IMG/VR virus record: IMGVR_UViG_3300020735_000061
Location: 1-23,204 of that record
Strand: one strand, 5' to 3'
DNA length: 23,204 bases
Source: a virus
Part shown: piece by piece, positions 1-6,331 of the stretch
Layout of the letters: the number at the start of each line of letters is the position of its first letter
Position numbering within the stretch: position 1 is the stretch's first letter
The notes under the pieces: generated by a model
The model's input: only the letters and a program-made list of their open reading frames with translations
Database searches by the model: none
Told to the model about the DNA's origin: nothing
Position numbers and translations under genes: made by a program

Positions 1-335
1 TGGGGAAGCCCCCGTTCCACGGTTTTTACTGTCGGGGGCTCGTGGGGGAGCCCCCGGTCCATGATGATGTTGTAGAGATTCGGCCGACGATCTGTTGGGG
101 TATTCAAGGTGCCACCCCGCTGTTTGTGAGTCTTCAACCAGCCGTCAATCTCCAATTCACGGAGCAAGGTCCGAATTCGATTTGTCTCAACGCCAACCTT
201 CTTGGCTAATCGTGCTTTTGATGGCCAGGCGTTGTTTCCATCGTCGTCAGCGTGGTCCGCAATCGCAAGTAGCAACATCTTTTTCGTGGTCGGCAGGTCT
301 TGCTCCCAAACCCATGACATGACCTTGACGCTCAT
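1..335 (-). CDS. Helix-turn-helix replication-type protein (C-terminus off window)
   Basis: Open from an ATG at 335 to the left edge (111 codons visible). It reads MSVKVMSWVWEQ, then a compact helical domain (about residues 12-90) with a winged-helix pattern: PSKARLAKKVGVETNRIRTL as the probable recognition region and LEIDGWLK as the following strand or wing. This arrangement is typical of phage replication initiators or replisome organisers, which start with a DNA-binding domain followed by a linker. From about residue 93 the linker begins a 14-residue repeat (RGLPHEPPTVKTVE, then RGLP again), which continues out of the window. The ATG overlaps the stop of the upstream gene as ATGA, so it is the last visible gene of the P1 operon, after WhiB, SSB and ERF. 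The replication role is inferred from architecture and position; a plain transcriptional regulator remains possible. Confidence 0.7.
   Translation of the reverse strand, partial: MSVKVMSWVWEQDLPTTKKMLLLAIADHADDDGNNAWPSKARLAKKVGVETNRIRTLLRELEIDGWLKTHKQRGGTLNTPTDRRPNLYNIIMDRGLPHEPPTVKTVERGLP
7..55 (-). repeat. 42-nt repeat with GC-rich dyad inside the HTH gene (possible iterons)
   Basis: The motif AGCCCCCG (plus strand) occurs at 7 and again at 49, a 42-nt period equal to 14 codons of the overlapping gene. Bases 34-55 form a dyad with arms GGGGGCT and AGCCCCC around an 8-nt centre. Only one full period is visible because the window ends here. In lambda-type phages the origin iterons lie inside the initiator gene, so this could be the phage origin. 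That role is inferred. Confidence 0.45.
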
Positions 336-652
336 TTCGACTCGCCCGACAACTCTTCTTTCTTGACACTCGCAAGAATCTCCGCCCAAACCCCCGGCTC
401 ATTTTGTCGAACCCACTTCGCCGCTCTCGTCAGTCGCTTTTGATAGAGACCGTTCCGTTGACGTCCAGCCGAGCGACAAACCTCACAGCGGCACGCATAG
501 TTGGAGTATCCGTTGTACCCGTGCGGGATTTCTTCTTTCGGCTTAGCCCTCATCCGTTCGGACTGCTTACGCTGGTGCTCCGTGTTGGCTTTCGTGCACA
601 TTTCGCACCGGCAACCGTCGTGGTTGTACGCGCTTCGTGTTCCGTGCTTCAT
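332..652 (-). CDS. Small protein with two tandem CxCxxC motifs
   Basis: A 106-residue protein with two copies of one unit: HGTRSAYNHDGCRCEMC (residues 3-19) and HGYNGYSNYACRCEVC (about 44-59). Each has His-Gly, a Tyr/Asn-rich turn and CxCxxC, followed by a basic helix. Such HG...CRCxxC units recur in small actinobacteriophage proteins and probably bind zinc, perhaps contacting DNA; no function is established. An in-frame start at 700 exists, but the ATG at 652 has GAGGAG seven nt upstream and overlaps the previous stop as TAATG, so 652 is chosen. It overlaps the next gene's start as ATGA. Confidence 0.75.
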   Translation of the reverse strand: MKHGTRSAYNHDGCRCEMCTKANTEHQRKQSERMRAKPKEEIPHGYNGYSNYACRCEVCRSAGRQRNGLYQKRLTRAAKWVRQNEPGVWAEILASVKKEELSGESK

Positions 653-879
653 TACATCTCCTCGTTTTTTGTTTGTTGTGTTGAATCGCAAAACCGACAA
701 GGCAAATTTCTCTTTGTGCCTTCACGGTATGCCAATAGTTCGTGGTCGGCCATCTTTAGCCAACCATATTCACCAACCCGCCGCCAAATTCGTTCAACGT
801 GCTCTTGGCAAAGAATCAACTCGCCTCGTGGCGATGACCAACGTGGCTCAGGTATCTCGTTCCGTATTTTTTGTTTCAC
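652..879 (-). CDS. Small Cys/His protein of unknown function
   Basis: A 75-residue protein beginning at GTG 879 with an AGGGAGAG-type SD. It overlaps the 3' end of the WhiB gene by 32 nt in another frame. It is basic, with an LCQEHVERIWRR segment and a C-terminal LPCRFCDS knuckle (CxxC), so a small zinc site made of C24, H27, C61 and C64 is possible. The stop overlaps the next start as TAATG, consistent with coupled translation. I do not recognise a family. A shorter start at the internal MADHELL Met is possible but has no SD. Confidence 0.6.
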   Translation of the reverse strand: MKQKIRNEIPEPRWSSPRGELILCQEHVERIWRRVGEYGWLKMADHELLAYREGTKRNLPCRFCDSTQQTKNEEM

Positions 880-1171
880 TTCTGTACTCTCCCTTTAACG
901 CATACAAATGCGATGTCTTGATCGAACGTCGAATGATTCCACGCTTCCTTCGCTCGGCGTCTCTTTCCGCCTTTGTCATGCCAGCCCAAAAACCGAACTC
1001 CTCATAGCGCAAGGAGTGATCTTTGCATTTTTCAAGCATTGGACAGCGGCGGCATAAGAGACGAAGCAAATCAATAGATTCGTAAACGTCCTCTTCCTCT
1101 GGGAAGAACAACGTCGTACCTCGGCCAAAGCACGATGCTTTTTCTTGCCACGACAAGTTAAGCATCGCCAT
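848..1171 (-). CDS. whiB: WhiB-family iron-sulfur transcriptional regulator
   Basis: A 107-residue protein with the WhiB signature: C14, then C40-x2-C43-x5-C49 (CRRCPMLEKC), which would ligate a 4Fe-4S cluster, followed by the turn motif GFWAGMTKAERD (residues 60-71) and a basic tail (RRKRGIIRRS). WhiB proteins are found in Actinobacteria and their phages and act by binding region 4 of the primary sigma factor near the -35 element. Phage-borne WhiB proteins (such as that of mycobacteriophage TM4) can interfere with host WhiB function. TAGGAG lies just upstream; the second ATG (1165) is spaced better from it and may be the true start. It sits in the P1 operon among the replication genes, so an early regulator is likely; its targets are unknown. 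Confidence 0.93.
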   Translation of the reverse strand: MAMLNLSWQEKASCFGRGTTLFFPEEEDVYESIDLLRLLCRRCPMLEKCKDHSLRYEEFGFWAGMTKAERDAERRKRGIIRRSIKTSHLYALKGEYRSETKNTERDT

Positions 1172-1185
1172 TGACTCCTACGCCA

Positions 1186-1485
1186 TCACCAAGGTGCTCG
1201 CTTTCGGTAAACATAACTACCAATCATTACACCTATGAGTGCAATAAGCAACGCTCCGACAATCCATCCAACGTTCAAAAACGACTTCTCGCCCGTGGTG
1301 GCCAAACCGACTGTAAGAACCATTGCCGCCAACACAAGACCAACCGAGCGCCACCGCTCTCTAAAGCGGCGCGCTCGGAGGTCTTGGTCGAGGAACCCCA
1401 TACGATCAAACATTTGAATTTCGGCACGCTCAACAATGGAAGCGGCGTGCTCAATGACCGTGGGCTCCGAAGATGGACGTGACAC
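1186..1485 (-). CDS. Small membrane protein with two transmembrane helices
   Basis: A 99-residue protein with two hydrophobic segments, SVGLVLAAMVLTVGLA (about residues 46-61) and VGWIVGALLIALIGVMIGSY (about 72-91), preceded by a basic stretch (LRARRFRERWR) and ended by RKRAPW. That pattern suggests an inner-membrane hairpin with both ends in the cytoplasm. The frame is open up to 1563, but the GTG at 1485 overlaps the SSB stop as TAGTG and has GGAG eight nt upstream, so it is chosen. Function is unknown. As an early, non-lysis membrane protein beside WhiB, a superinfection-exclusion role is a guess. It is less likely to be a second holin. Confidence 0.72.
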   Translation of the reverse strand: MSRPSSEPTVIEHAASIVERAEIQMFDRMGFLDQDLRARRFRERWRSVGLVLAAMVLTVGLATTGEKSFLNVGWIVGALLIALIGVMIGSYVYRKRAPW

Positions 1486-1880
1486 TAGAACGGCTCCGAC
1501 GAGTACGTTTCCATCTTGGGCTTCGGTGCTTTTGGTGCACCCGCTCCGCCCAACGACTTCCAACGCAACGATGCGCCGAGGCTGTTGGCCACGAACGGGA
1601 GACTCACCCCGGTTGACCCATCCTTCTTCTCGTAAAGTCGTGGCTCCTCAACGTACCCCTCAGCAATAATTTCATCACCCTTGGCAATTGTCTCGGCAAC
1701 GTTTTCGGCCAAAGGACCAAAGCACGTCACGTCATGCCACGTTGTGACATCCTTCCAGTCATCTCCGTCTTTTTTGCGGCGGTTGACCGCCACGCTAAAT
1801 CGGCAAACGGCCATACCGCTGTTACTAAATCGCAAGTCGGGCTCACGACCAACATTTCCGATGATGGTGCTACTACTCAT
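1485..1880 (-). CDS. ssb: Single-stranded DNA-binding protein
   Basis: A 131-residue SSB of the bacterial OB-fold family. It has the typical start (STIIGNVGREPDLRFSNSG), the strand pattern AVCRFSVAVNRRKK...WHDVTCFGPLAENVAETIAKGDEIIAEGYVE (residues 24-77), a short Gly/Pro/Lys linker, and the acidic-aromatic tail SSEPF that corresponds to the DDxPF partner-docking tip. It coats single-stranded DNA in replication and recombination and recruits enzymes through the tail. It is directly downstream of the ERF recombinase, a common phage pairing for strand-annealing recombination. The start has AGAAGG upstream. The linker and tail are short compared with host SSBs, which is usual for phage copies. 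Confidence 0.95.
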   Translation of the reverse strand: MSSSTIIGNVGREPDLRFSNSGMAVCRFSVAVNRRKKDGDDWKDVTTWHDVTCFGPLAENVAETIAKGDEIIAEGYVEEPRLYEKKDGSTGVSLPFVANSLGASLRWKSLGGAGAPKAPKPKMETYSSEPF

Positions 1881-1904
1881 TTCATTACCTTCTTTCTTTT
1901 TTGT

Positions 1905-2540
1905 TTATAGGTTTCCTACGGTTTCCATTTCGGAAAGGTACGCTTCGATTTCCGGCAAGTCATCTCGCACCAAGTCGGATGTCGAATTGATCGCCCTGCC
2001 GACCGCATCTTGAATGGCGAGCCTTAGTGCATCGCCCTCCAACTGTGCGCGCTTTCCGAACTCGGCAATCTTCGCCTTGTCCTTAGCCGTCAAGATTGTA
2101 GGGTCAATCGTCGCCGCCGTTTCCACAACTTCGGCATCGGGGTCCCCATCGGTTCCACACAAAAACGTTTGGAAACACATGTATTTGAATGCCATACTCA
2201 AAGCCTTGCTCACGGCCTTATCCCCGCTGTCTGCCGCCGAGCCAGTCATAGAAGTCAAGACGCTTGAGCCGTCTTCCGCCATGAAAGTGTACGACACCAA
2301 AACGTGTGCAACGTTCATTGTTGCGCCCTTGCCGGTGAGATAGGTGTCACGTTCAACCGTCAACACCTCTGGCAAGATTGCTACTCCGTGCTTCACGAGA
2401 GCCTTGCGGACCGATGCAACCGTGTCGTCAATGCTTCGGAAAGCAAACTTTTGGGCTTGGTTGTATCCATTCTTTTCGACGGGCATTGTGTCGGCTAATA
2501 CCTCAGCCATCTTTTTGAATATCAATTGATTTTCAGACAT
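1905..2540 (-). CDS. erf: ERF-family single-strand annealing recombinase
   Basis: A 211-residue protein matching the ERF superfamily. The N-terminal part reads NQAQKFAFRSIDDTVASVRKALVKHGV (residues about 26-52), and the family core is GSAADSGDKAVSKALSMAFKYMCFQTF (about 99-125). The acidic C-terminus is probably a partner-binding tail. ERF proteins bind single-stranded DNA and anneal complementary strands, acting like Red beta or Rad52 in phage recombination and genome circularisation. Its ATG overlaps the stop of the upstream winged-helix gene by 8 nt and uses that gene's AAGGAG as SD. No partner 5'-3' exonuclease is visible in the window. Confidence 0.93.
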   Translation of the reverse strand: MSENQLIFKKMAEVLADTMPVEKNGYNQAQKFAFRSIDDTVASVRKALVKHGVAILPEVLTVERDTYLTGKGATMNVAHVLVSYTFMAEDGSSVLTSMTGSAADSGDKAVSKALSMAFKYMCFQTFLCGTDGDPDAEVVETAATIDPTILTAKDKAKIAEFGKRAQLEGDALRLAIQDAVGRAINSTSDLVRDDLPEIEAYLSEMETVGNL

Positions 2541-2982
2541 TACCTATCATCTCCTTTTTTTGATTTGCCAAACGTGCTTCTTCAAAGACCCGACGACCTT
2601 TAGACGTGATCTTGTAAACATACCGTCCGTTACGACGACCATCGGTACGGAGCAATCCCTTCTCCTTGAGTGATGAGCAACTCGTCCTCAACGACTCGTA
2701 TCGCATGGATGTGACTGATGCGGCCTCAACACTTGTCAGCCCGACGTGATTTACCCTGACGAACGTTGCCAAGAGGTCATAGGTTGCGGTTCCGTAGCGG
2801 ACACGACCAAGATTTCCGTGCGGGCGCTTTGGCTCGACTGCTTCTACCCTCTTGGGCGGCCTCGCTTTAAGTTGACGGAGCACCTCTTCGCGCATCCGCC
2901 GTTGCTTGCGGCTCAACCCCTTCTTGATGTTTTGCTCAAGCCAAGACAAAGATGCCTCGTCAAGTGTAATTGACATTGCCAT
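2533..2982 (-). CDS. Winged-helix DNA-binding protein
   Basis: The start at 2982 is preceded by GAGAGG eight nt upstream; an alternative ATG at 3009 overlaps the previous stop as ATGA but has a weaker SD. From 2982 the protein is 149 residues. An N-terminal helical segment (SLSWLEQNIKKGLSRKQRRMREEVLRQL as a series of basic helices) is followed from about residue 60 by a winged-helix pattern: TYDLLATFVRVN, LTSVEAASVTSMRYESLRTS, then LKEKGLLR and the wing NGRYVYKITSKGRRVFEEA. This resembles MarR/PadR-like phage regulators. It could control the P1 operon or serve in replication. No direct evidence identifies its operator. Confidence 0.72.
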   Translation of the reverse strand: MAMSITLDEASLSWLEQNIKKGLSRKQRRMREEVLRQLKARPPKRVEAVEPKRPHGNLGRVRYGTATYDLLATFVRVNHVGLTSVEAASVTSMRYESLRTSCSSLKEKGLLRTDGRRNGRYVYKITSKGRRVFEEARLANQKKEMIGNV

Positions 2983-3005
2983 TTTGTTTTCCTCTCTCTT
3001 TTGTT

Positions 3006-3272
3006 TCATCCGTTTCTCATCTCCCGACATACTCGTCGGTAGATTTTTTGTAGAGCCTTGATTTCAAGAGTCTCAAGACTTGTGCCACAAGACCATCTCT
3101 TTCCATCTACTCGATCTTCGGCCCAATAACCCTTGTCAATCTCGGTAAGGTAATCCTCAAAGCCGTAGCCCATGCCGTTGATGTACCGCTCGTCCTCTGC
3201 AAGTTCTTCCAACGCCACTTCGTGCTCCTTGATGTCGGCAAGGGTGAGGTCATGGTACTTGGTGGTGTCCAT
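3006..3272 (-). CDS. Hypothetical acidic protein
   Basis: An 88-residue protein started at ATG 3272, which has AGGGGG seven nt upstream and overlaps the previous stop as TAATG. The sequence is acidic in the first half (DLTLADIKEHEVALEELAEDERY) and ends in a basic amphipathic helix (LQKIYRRVCREMRNG). Predicted to be soluble and mainly helical, with no motif I recognise. It lies between a zinc-ribbon protein and the winged-helix protein in the P1 operon. Confidence 0.7.
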   Translation of the reverse strand: MDTTKYHDLTLADIKEHEVALEELAEDERYINGMGYGFEDYLTEIDKGYWAEDRVDGKRWSCGTSLETLEIKALQKIYRRVCREMRNG

Positions 3273-3421
3273 TAACAACCCCCTCTCGCCGCCGCACGAT
3301 CTCGCTTCATTTCCCTAGCCACGTCTCGGTAGCAAGGCGAGCAAAGGTCGAACTTATTTTTGGCGGGCGTACCCGTCCCACAACACGGACATTTTGCATC
3401 TTGCTCCGTAGCGGTTTTCAT
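3272..3421 (-). CDS. Short zinc-ribbon protein (49 aa)
   Basis: A 49-residue gene, MKTATEQDAKCPCC... to ...RAAARGGC. The pairs C11-PC-C14 and C27-SP-C30 make a two-knuckle zinc ribbon, followed by a very basic C-terminal helix (REMKRDRAAAR). The ATG overlaps the upstream stop as ATGA and the TAA overlaps the next start as TAATG, filling exactly the space between its neighbours, which strongly supports translation. Similar mini zinc ribbons in phages can act as transcription or nuclease accessory factors; the function here is unknown. Confidence 0.75.
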   Translation of the reverse strand: MKTATEQDAKCPCCGTGTPAKNKFDLCSPCYRDVAREMKRDRAAARGGC

Positions 3422-4134
3422 GCCGCCACCTGAGCCGCTTTGTTGGCCTCGTCGCGTGCGGCTTTGGCCTTTGCTTCTGCCGCTTCGATTCGCTCGGACG
3501 TTGTGGCTAACTTCTTTTCAGCCTTAGCAAGTTCGGCCTTCGCCTCAGCAAGTTCGGCTTCACAAGATTCGATTTGAATTTTGGCCTCGGCAACAGCGCG
3601 CTCGGCATGTGATACTTCGTTTTCTCGAACGTAGTTTGCGTGCATCTCCATGCCCTTAGCGTCGCGCTCGGCTTTACGAGCATAGAAGCCAGCGTCAAGT
3701 TGAATCACTCGAAAGCGACGGTCAAGCCAGCCCAGCAACATCTCGCCAGCGGCCTCCAACGATGTCAAATCTTTGTGGTGAGTGTTCACACTCGACCAGC
3801 GAGCACTACTGTCACGCAACGTGGTCACCTTGTAGATGAAGTATTCCTCTTCGGTTCGACGTGCGTTGCCATTTCGGTCATAGACGACTTCGCCGTCCAA
3901 ACGAATTATCTCCCTACGAATTCTCGTAAGTTTTTTAATACCGGCCCGACCCAATTCGGGAAGTTCAAGGTTCTCGGTGTCAACACACTCCTCCAAGTCC
4001 TGAACATTCAAGCCTGCCATTTTGCGCATGACAGCGAACTTGCTCGCATCAAAATCTTTCCATTCGATGTGAGCACTATTCTCGCCCCAAACGAGGTTGA
4101 CCATTTCACTTGCCTTGATGATTTGCTTTGCCAT
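3418..4134 (-). CDS. Coiled-coil protein of unknown function, first gene of the P1 operon
   Basis: A 238-residue protein. Residues 1-150 form a mixed domain (MAKQIIKASEMVNLVWGE..., with EEEYFIYKVTTLRDSSARWSS and LEAAGEMLLGWLDRRFRVIQLD). Residues about 165-235 are an Ala/Glu/Lys-rich heptad segment (EAELAEAKAELAKAEKK and following), a clear coiled coil. The ATG follows GAAGGGAG at good spacing, and the SD sits in the loop of a short hairpin (AGTCT/AGACT). It is the first gene after promoter P1, so it is probably expressed early and strongly. I do not recognise the family; a role in recombination, as an accessory to ERF/SSB, is a guess from the operon. Confidence 0.8.
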   Translation of the reverse strand: MAKQIIKASEMVNLVWGENSAHIEWKDFDASKFAVMRKMAGLNVQDLEECVDTENLELPELGRAGIKKLTRIRREIIRLDGEVVYDRNGNARRTEEEYFIYKVTTLRDSSARWSSVNTHHKDLTSLEAAGEMLLGWLDRRFRVIQLDAGFYARKAERDAKGMEMHANYVRENEVSHAERAVAEAKIQIESCEAELAEAKAELAKAEKKLATTSERIEAAEAKAKAARDEANKAAQVAA

Positions 4135-4185
4135 TTCAGTCTCCCTTCAAAGACTTGCTTCCGGGACTCCTCGCCCCGTGACTCC

Positions 4186-4244
4186 ATTATATGCACACTA
4201 TGGTATCCCATGCAAGTATCATAAAAACCCGTATAAAATATGGG
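4186..4244 (-). promoter_or_regulatory. Promoter cassette P1 (dyad, -35, -10)
   Basis: The -10 is TATAAT (4186-4191), the spacer is 18 nt, and the -35 is TTGCAT (4210-4215). After exactly 12 nt comes an inverted repeat at 4228-4244 (plus strand CCCGTATAAAATATGGG). The same layout and spacings occur at P2 and P3, and the spacer shares GGGATA and GTGT with them. It lies about 50 nt upstream of the coiled-coil gene at 4134 and would drive the replication/recombination operon. The dyad looks like an activator or repressor site. Confidence 0.82.
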
Positions 4245-4301
4245 CAAACTGGGTGTTGTCAAAATGCGAAAGGTTCTGAGATGGGGTAGGGTCAATACCC
4301 C

Positions 4302-4472
4302 ATGAACAACGCGCTACTCACACTGACTTTTCCATGCGGATGCAAACGAGACCTTTATCGGGGCGACGTGATCGGCATCCCCTTCCAAAAACTTCCGCAA
4401 GCGGTGGCCGATGTCATCACCCAACTTGAGATGCGCGGGTGTCGTTGTCCGGCGATACAACACCAAATGTAA
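4302..4472 (+). CDS. Small cysteine protein on the plus strand (56 aa)
   Basis: A 56-residue frame from ATG 4302 to TAA 4470-4472, ending one base before the stop of the convergent phosphoesterase gene at 4473. It begins MNNALLTLTFPCGCKRDLYR, then a hydrophobic helix (LPQAVADVITQLEMRG) and a second pair CRCP. The two CxC pairs flanking a helix suggest a metal site. Composition is protein-like and the frame fits the gap between P1 and 4473 exactly. Against it, no good SD or promoter is visible. A 7-bp hairpin (4281-4303, arms ATGGGGT and ACCCCAT) reaches into the start codon and could restrict initiation. It is one of only two plus-strand genes here. Confidence 0.5.
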   Translation: MNNALLTLTFPCGCKRDLYRGDVIGIPFQKLPQAVADVITQLEMRGCRCPAIQHQM

Positions 4473-5651
4473 TTAGAGAACTGCGAGGTCGCTCCAGCCG
4501 CGCACGCCACAACCTTGACCGGCAAGGAACGTGAGCATCCCGCTCGGAGCACTCGCTCCACTCATGGCGGTCCACCAACGTGAGCCACCGTCCATCGCTG
4601 GCGCTTGAAAGTGTGTGCGCCCCGACGACTCGCTCACTGTCAAGTGATGGTAGTGACCACTCACGAGTAGGTCCGCTTGAGCGATGGGTTGTTTGCCCAA
4701 GGCTTGTTTCGCCCACCACAAGGATGCTTGGTTGGCGCGCATTTGATGTCCATGCGCAAAGCCGACGCGAACACCGGAGACGTCAAGAGTCATTGTGTGG
4801 TCCTCGGCAATTGCTCCGGTCGGAACAAAAACGTTGTTGTACCGCTCGGGGTTGTGTGCGAGTATCTCGGCAACTTGCTCAACGACGGCAAGATCATCGT
4901 TGTCTAAAAATACGTTCGTGAACGCCTTCCCGTTTCTGCGATTTTCTCCGTGGTTGCCCGGCACCGCTCCAAGGATTGTTCGGAAGTTTGCTTTTGCCAG
5001 TTGCTCAATAAGTTCCAAGATGAGATGGCGCACCAATCGAACTTGTTCACGTCGGTCAAGATCAACATTGAATGTTTGGGCCGAATAATGCCCGTCGCAG
5101 TTTTCGATCAAATCTCCCAGTCCAATGCAATAGACGGTTTCGACCCTGTGGTCTTTGCGCATCTTTTTGGCGTGAGCGAGGAGACGGTCATACGTTGCGA
5201 GCAGTCGTTCCACAAACTCGGGAGTTCCGCCACCAACTTCACCGGCTTTGCCAACTTGCCAATCGGCCAACGCCACAACGAGAGAGCGATCGCCGCCCTC
5301 ACCGGGGTTGGGGGCGGTGAGCGGTCGGCGTCGCGCTACCATCTTACAGAGTTCTTCGATGTCCGCACGATTTTCGTCGTCAAGGCTCGCAGGCTCTAGC
5401 CGGGCTCGGTAGTAGCGCAGTTTTCGACCGTCGTGTGTTTCCCATGCGCGCACTTGAATCGAGCCGGGGACGATTCGCACGGAGCGCGTGACTCCAAAGT
5501 CCTTGACTATCTCTTGCCAGATGCCATCGTCAGGTTGGTCTTCCATTGGACCCGACGAAACTTCTCCAGCGTCACCGTTCCATACGACGCCAGGCTCCCA
5601 TCCCTTTGGGTGTTTTTCCGGTGGTCCGGTGGTGCGGTCCTTGAGACTCAT
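4473..5651 (-). CDS. Calcineurin-like metallophosphoesterase
   Basis: A 392-residue protein with the five metallophosphoesterase blocks in order: ALADWQVGK (D130, with Gln where many members have His), GLGDLIEN (G179-D180), PGNHGENRR (G232-N-H234), AHGH (H300-G-H302) and SGHYHH (G332-H-Y-H-H336). These would bind two metal ions. About 120 N-terminal residues precede the catalytic domain and form a separate region (WQEIVKDFGV..., RYYRARLEP). The family includes SbcD/Mre11 nucleases, Ser/Thr phosphatases and nucleotide phosphodiesterases; a DNA or nucleotide substrate is likely in this context but unproven. The start overlaps the upstream stop as ATGA. Confidence 0.9.
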   Translation of the reverse strand: MSLKDRTTGPPEKHPKGWEPGVVWNGDAGEVSSGPMEDQPDDGIWQEIVKDFGVTRSVRIVPGSIQVRAWETHDGRKLRYYRARLEPASLDDENRADIEELCKMVARRRPLTAPNPGEGGDRSLVVALADWQVGKAGEVGGGTPEFVERLLATYDRLLAHAKKMRKDHRVETVYCIGLGDLIENCDGHYSAQTFNVDLDRREQVRLVRHLILELIEQLAKANFRTILGAVPGNHGENRRNGKAFTNVFLDNDDLAVVEQVAEILAHNPERYNNVFVPTGAIAEDHTMTLDVSGVRVGFAHGHQMRANQASLWWAKQALGKQPIAQADLLVSGHYHHLTVSESSGRTHFQAPAMDGGSRWWTAMSGASAPSGMLTFLAGQGCGVRGWSDLAVL

Positions 5652-5875
5652 CGTTCTTGAGCCTCTTCGAGCATTCCGCTAACTACCTCGGGCGGGAATT
5701 GGCTTGGTGAGTTGTCCTTGTCGTCAAGGCGAACCAGCCGTAGGTCAAGCCCTTCGAATAACCCACTCAGGCATTGCCAAAGAACATCCTCCAAGTGACT
5801 GATTTTTGAATGTAACTCGGAGTTCTCCTGTAACAATTCTGTAACTTGGTTTTTGAGTTTTTCCTTCTTAGACAT
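5648..5875 (-). CDS. Short coiled-coil protein
   Basis: A 75-residue protein started at ATG 5875, overlapping the upstream gene by 8 nt. A GTG at 5887 is an alternative. Residues 3-33 (KKEKLKNQVTELLQENSEL and on) show leucines in a heptad pattern, a leucine-zipper-like coiled coil likely to dimerise. The C-terminal half is acidic with a Pro-rich stretch (SPSQFPPEVVSG). Its stop overlaps the phosphoesterase start as ATGA, so the two are translationally coupled and may form a complex. No family recognised. Confidence 0.65.
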   Translation of the reverse strand: MSKKEKLKNQVTELLQENSELHSKISHLEDVLWQCLSGLFEGLDLRLVRLDDKDNSPSQFPPEVVSGMLEEAQER

Positions 5876-6125
5876 TTTCCCACACACCCTTCAACAAAGT
5901 TTTCTCAGGACATCCACATCTGCCCCGCAGATGATCGGAGAGTGTTGCTTCAACAAAAGAATTTTCGGGATACTCGTTCCGAATTGCTCCGACCATCCTT
6001 CTCAATGGAGCGCCTTGCTCAACCCACTCCGTGAGCGTTTCAATGTCTTCGTCATTAAATATCGCAACTGCACGCGCCACCTTGCACTGCGTTGCGGGTT
6101 TTTTTATTGCGTCTCGAAGCGCCAT
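5868..6125 (-). CDS. Hypothetical small protein (85 aa)
   Basis: Starts at ATG 6125 with GGAG six nt upstream; a GTG at 6140 is in frame but has no SD and would overlap the previous gene. The 85 residues include a helical stretch (DEDIETLTEWVEQGAPLRRMVGAIRNEYPENSFVEATLSDHLRGRCGC). It resembles the small HTH-like proteins that pair a short helix with an 'xLSDHLRGRC' segment, as in phage homing or terminase-associated DNA-binding proteins. This likeness is weak and no function is claimed. Confidence 0.6.
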   Translation of the reverse strand: MALRDAIKKPATQCKVARAVAIFNDEDIETLTEWVEQGAPLRRMVGAIRNEYPENSFVEATLSDHLRGRCGCPEKTLLKGVWENV

Positions 6126-6136
6126 TTTTTCTCCAA

Positions 6137-6331
6137 TCACTCATCATGTGAGTCCTCATCAAAATCCCTACGTATCACTGTATCTAATTCAGCGCACTTC
6201 TGATTGCATGATGATGAAATGAGCCCTTGCACGGCTCCGTTGAGGGTGTGCTCGCTTACTGACGTCATGGATGCTTTCACCGTCGAACTCGTGATGCGTG
6301 CCGTGCTCATGGCCTCAGCATACAGTTGCAC
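6137..6331 (-). CDS. Small protein of unclear start; reading frame continues upstream to 6454
   Basis: From GTG 6331 the protein has 64 residues ending FDEDSHDE (ATG 6310 is the next option), but neither start has a convincing SD. The same frame is open without a canonical start back to a TAG at 6455-6457, and that upstream stretch reads like protein (DELFKFVGREFGVAS, then HPDSRSALRNLYGTL). A nearby ATG at 6453 is one base out of frame and would join it by a -1 shift at a run of four T. The gene may therefore be about 105 residues with a frameshift or a sequence error. The product is predicted helical and Ser/Thr-rich. It lies between ardC and the 85-residue gene. The 6332-6475 stretch otherwise contains a CCGTAC/GTACGG stem but no other gene. 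Confidence 0.45.
   Translation of the reverse strand: MQLYAEAMSTARITSSTVKASMTSVSEHTLNGAVQGLISSSCNQKCAELDTVIRRDFDEDSHDE

Noticed and set aside
404-1007. Long plus-strand frames opposite the WhiB region
   Set aside because: They are antisense to well-supported overlapping minus-strand genes and have no SD or protein-like composition.
4231-4262. Second minus-strand promoter with perfect TTGACA (4257-4262)
   Set aside because: No acceptable -10 at 16-18 nt; the positions fall within the P1 dyad. TATAAT at 4186 with the shared layout is a better call.
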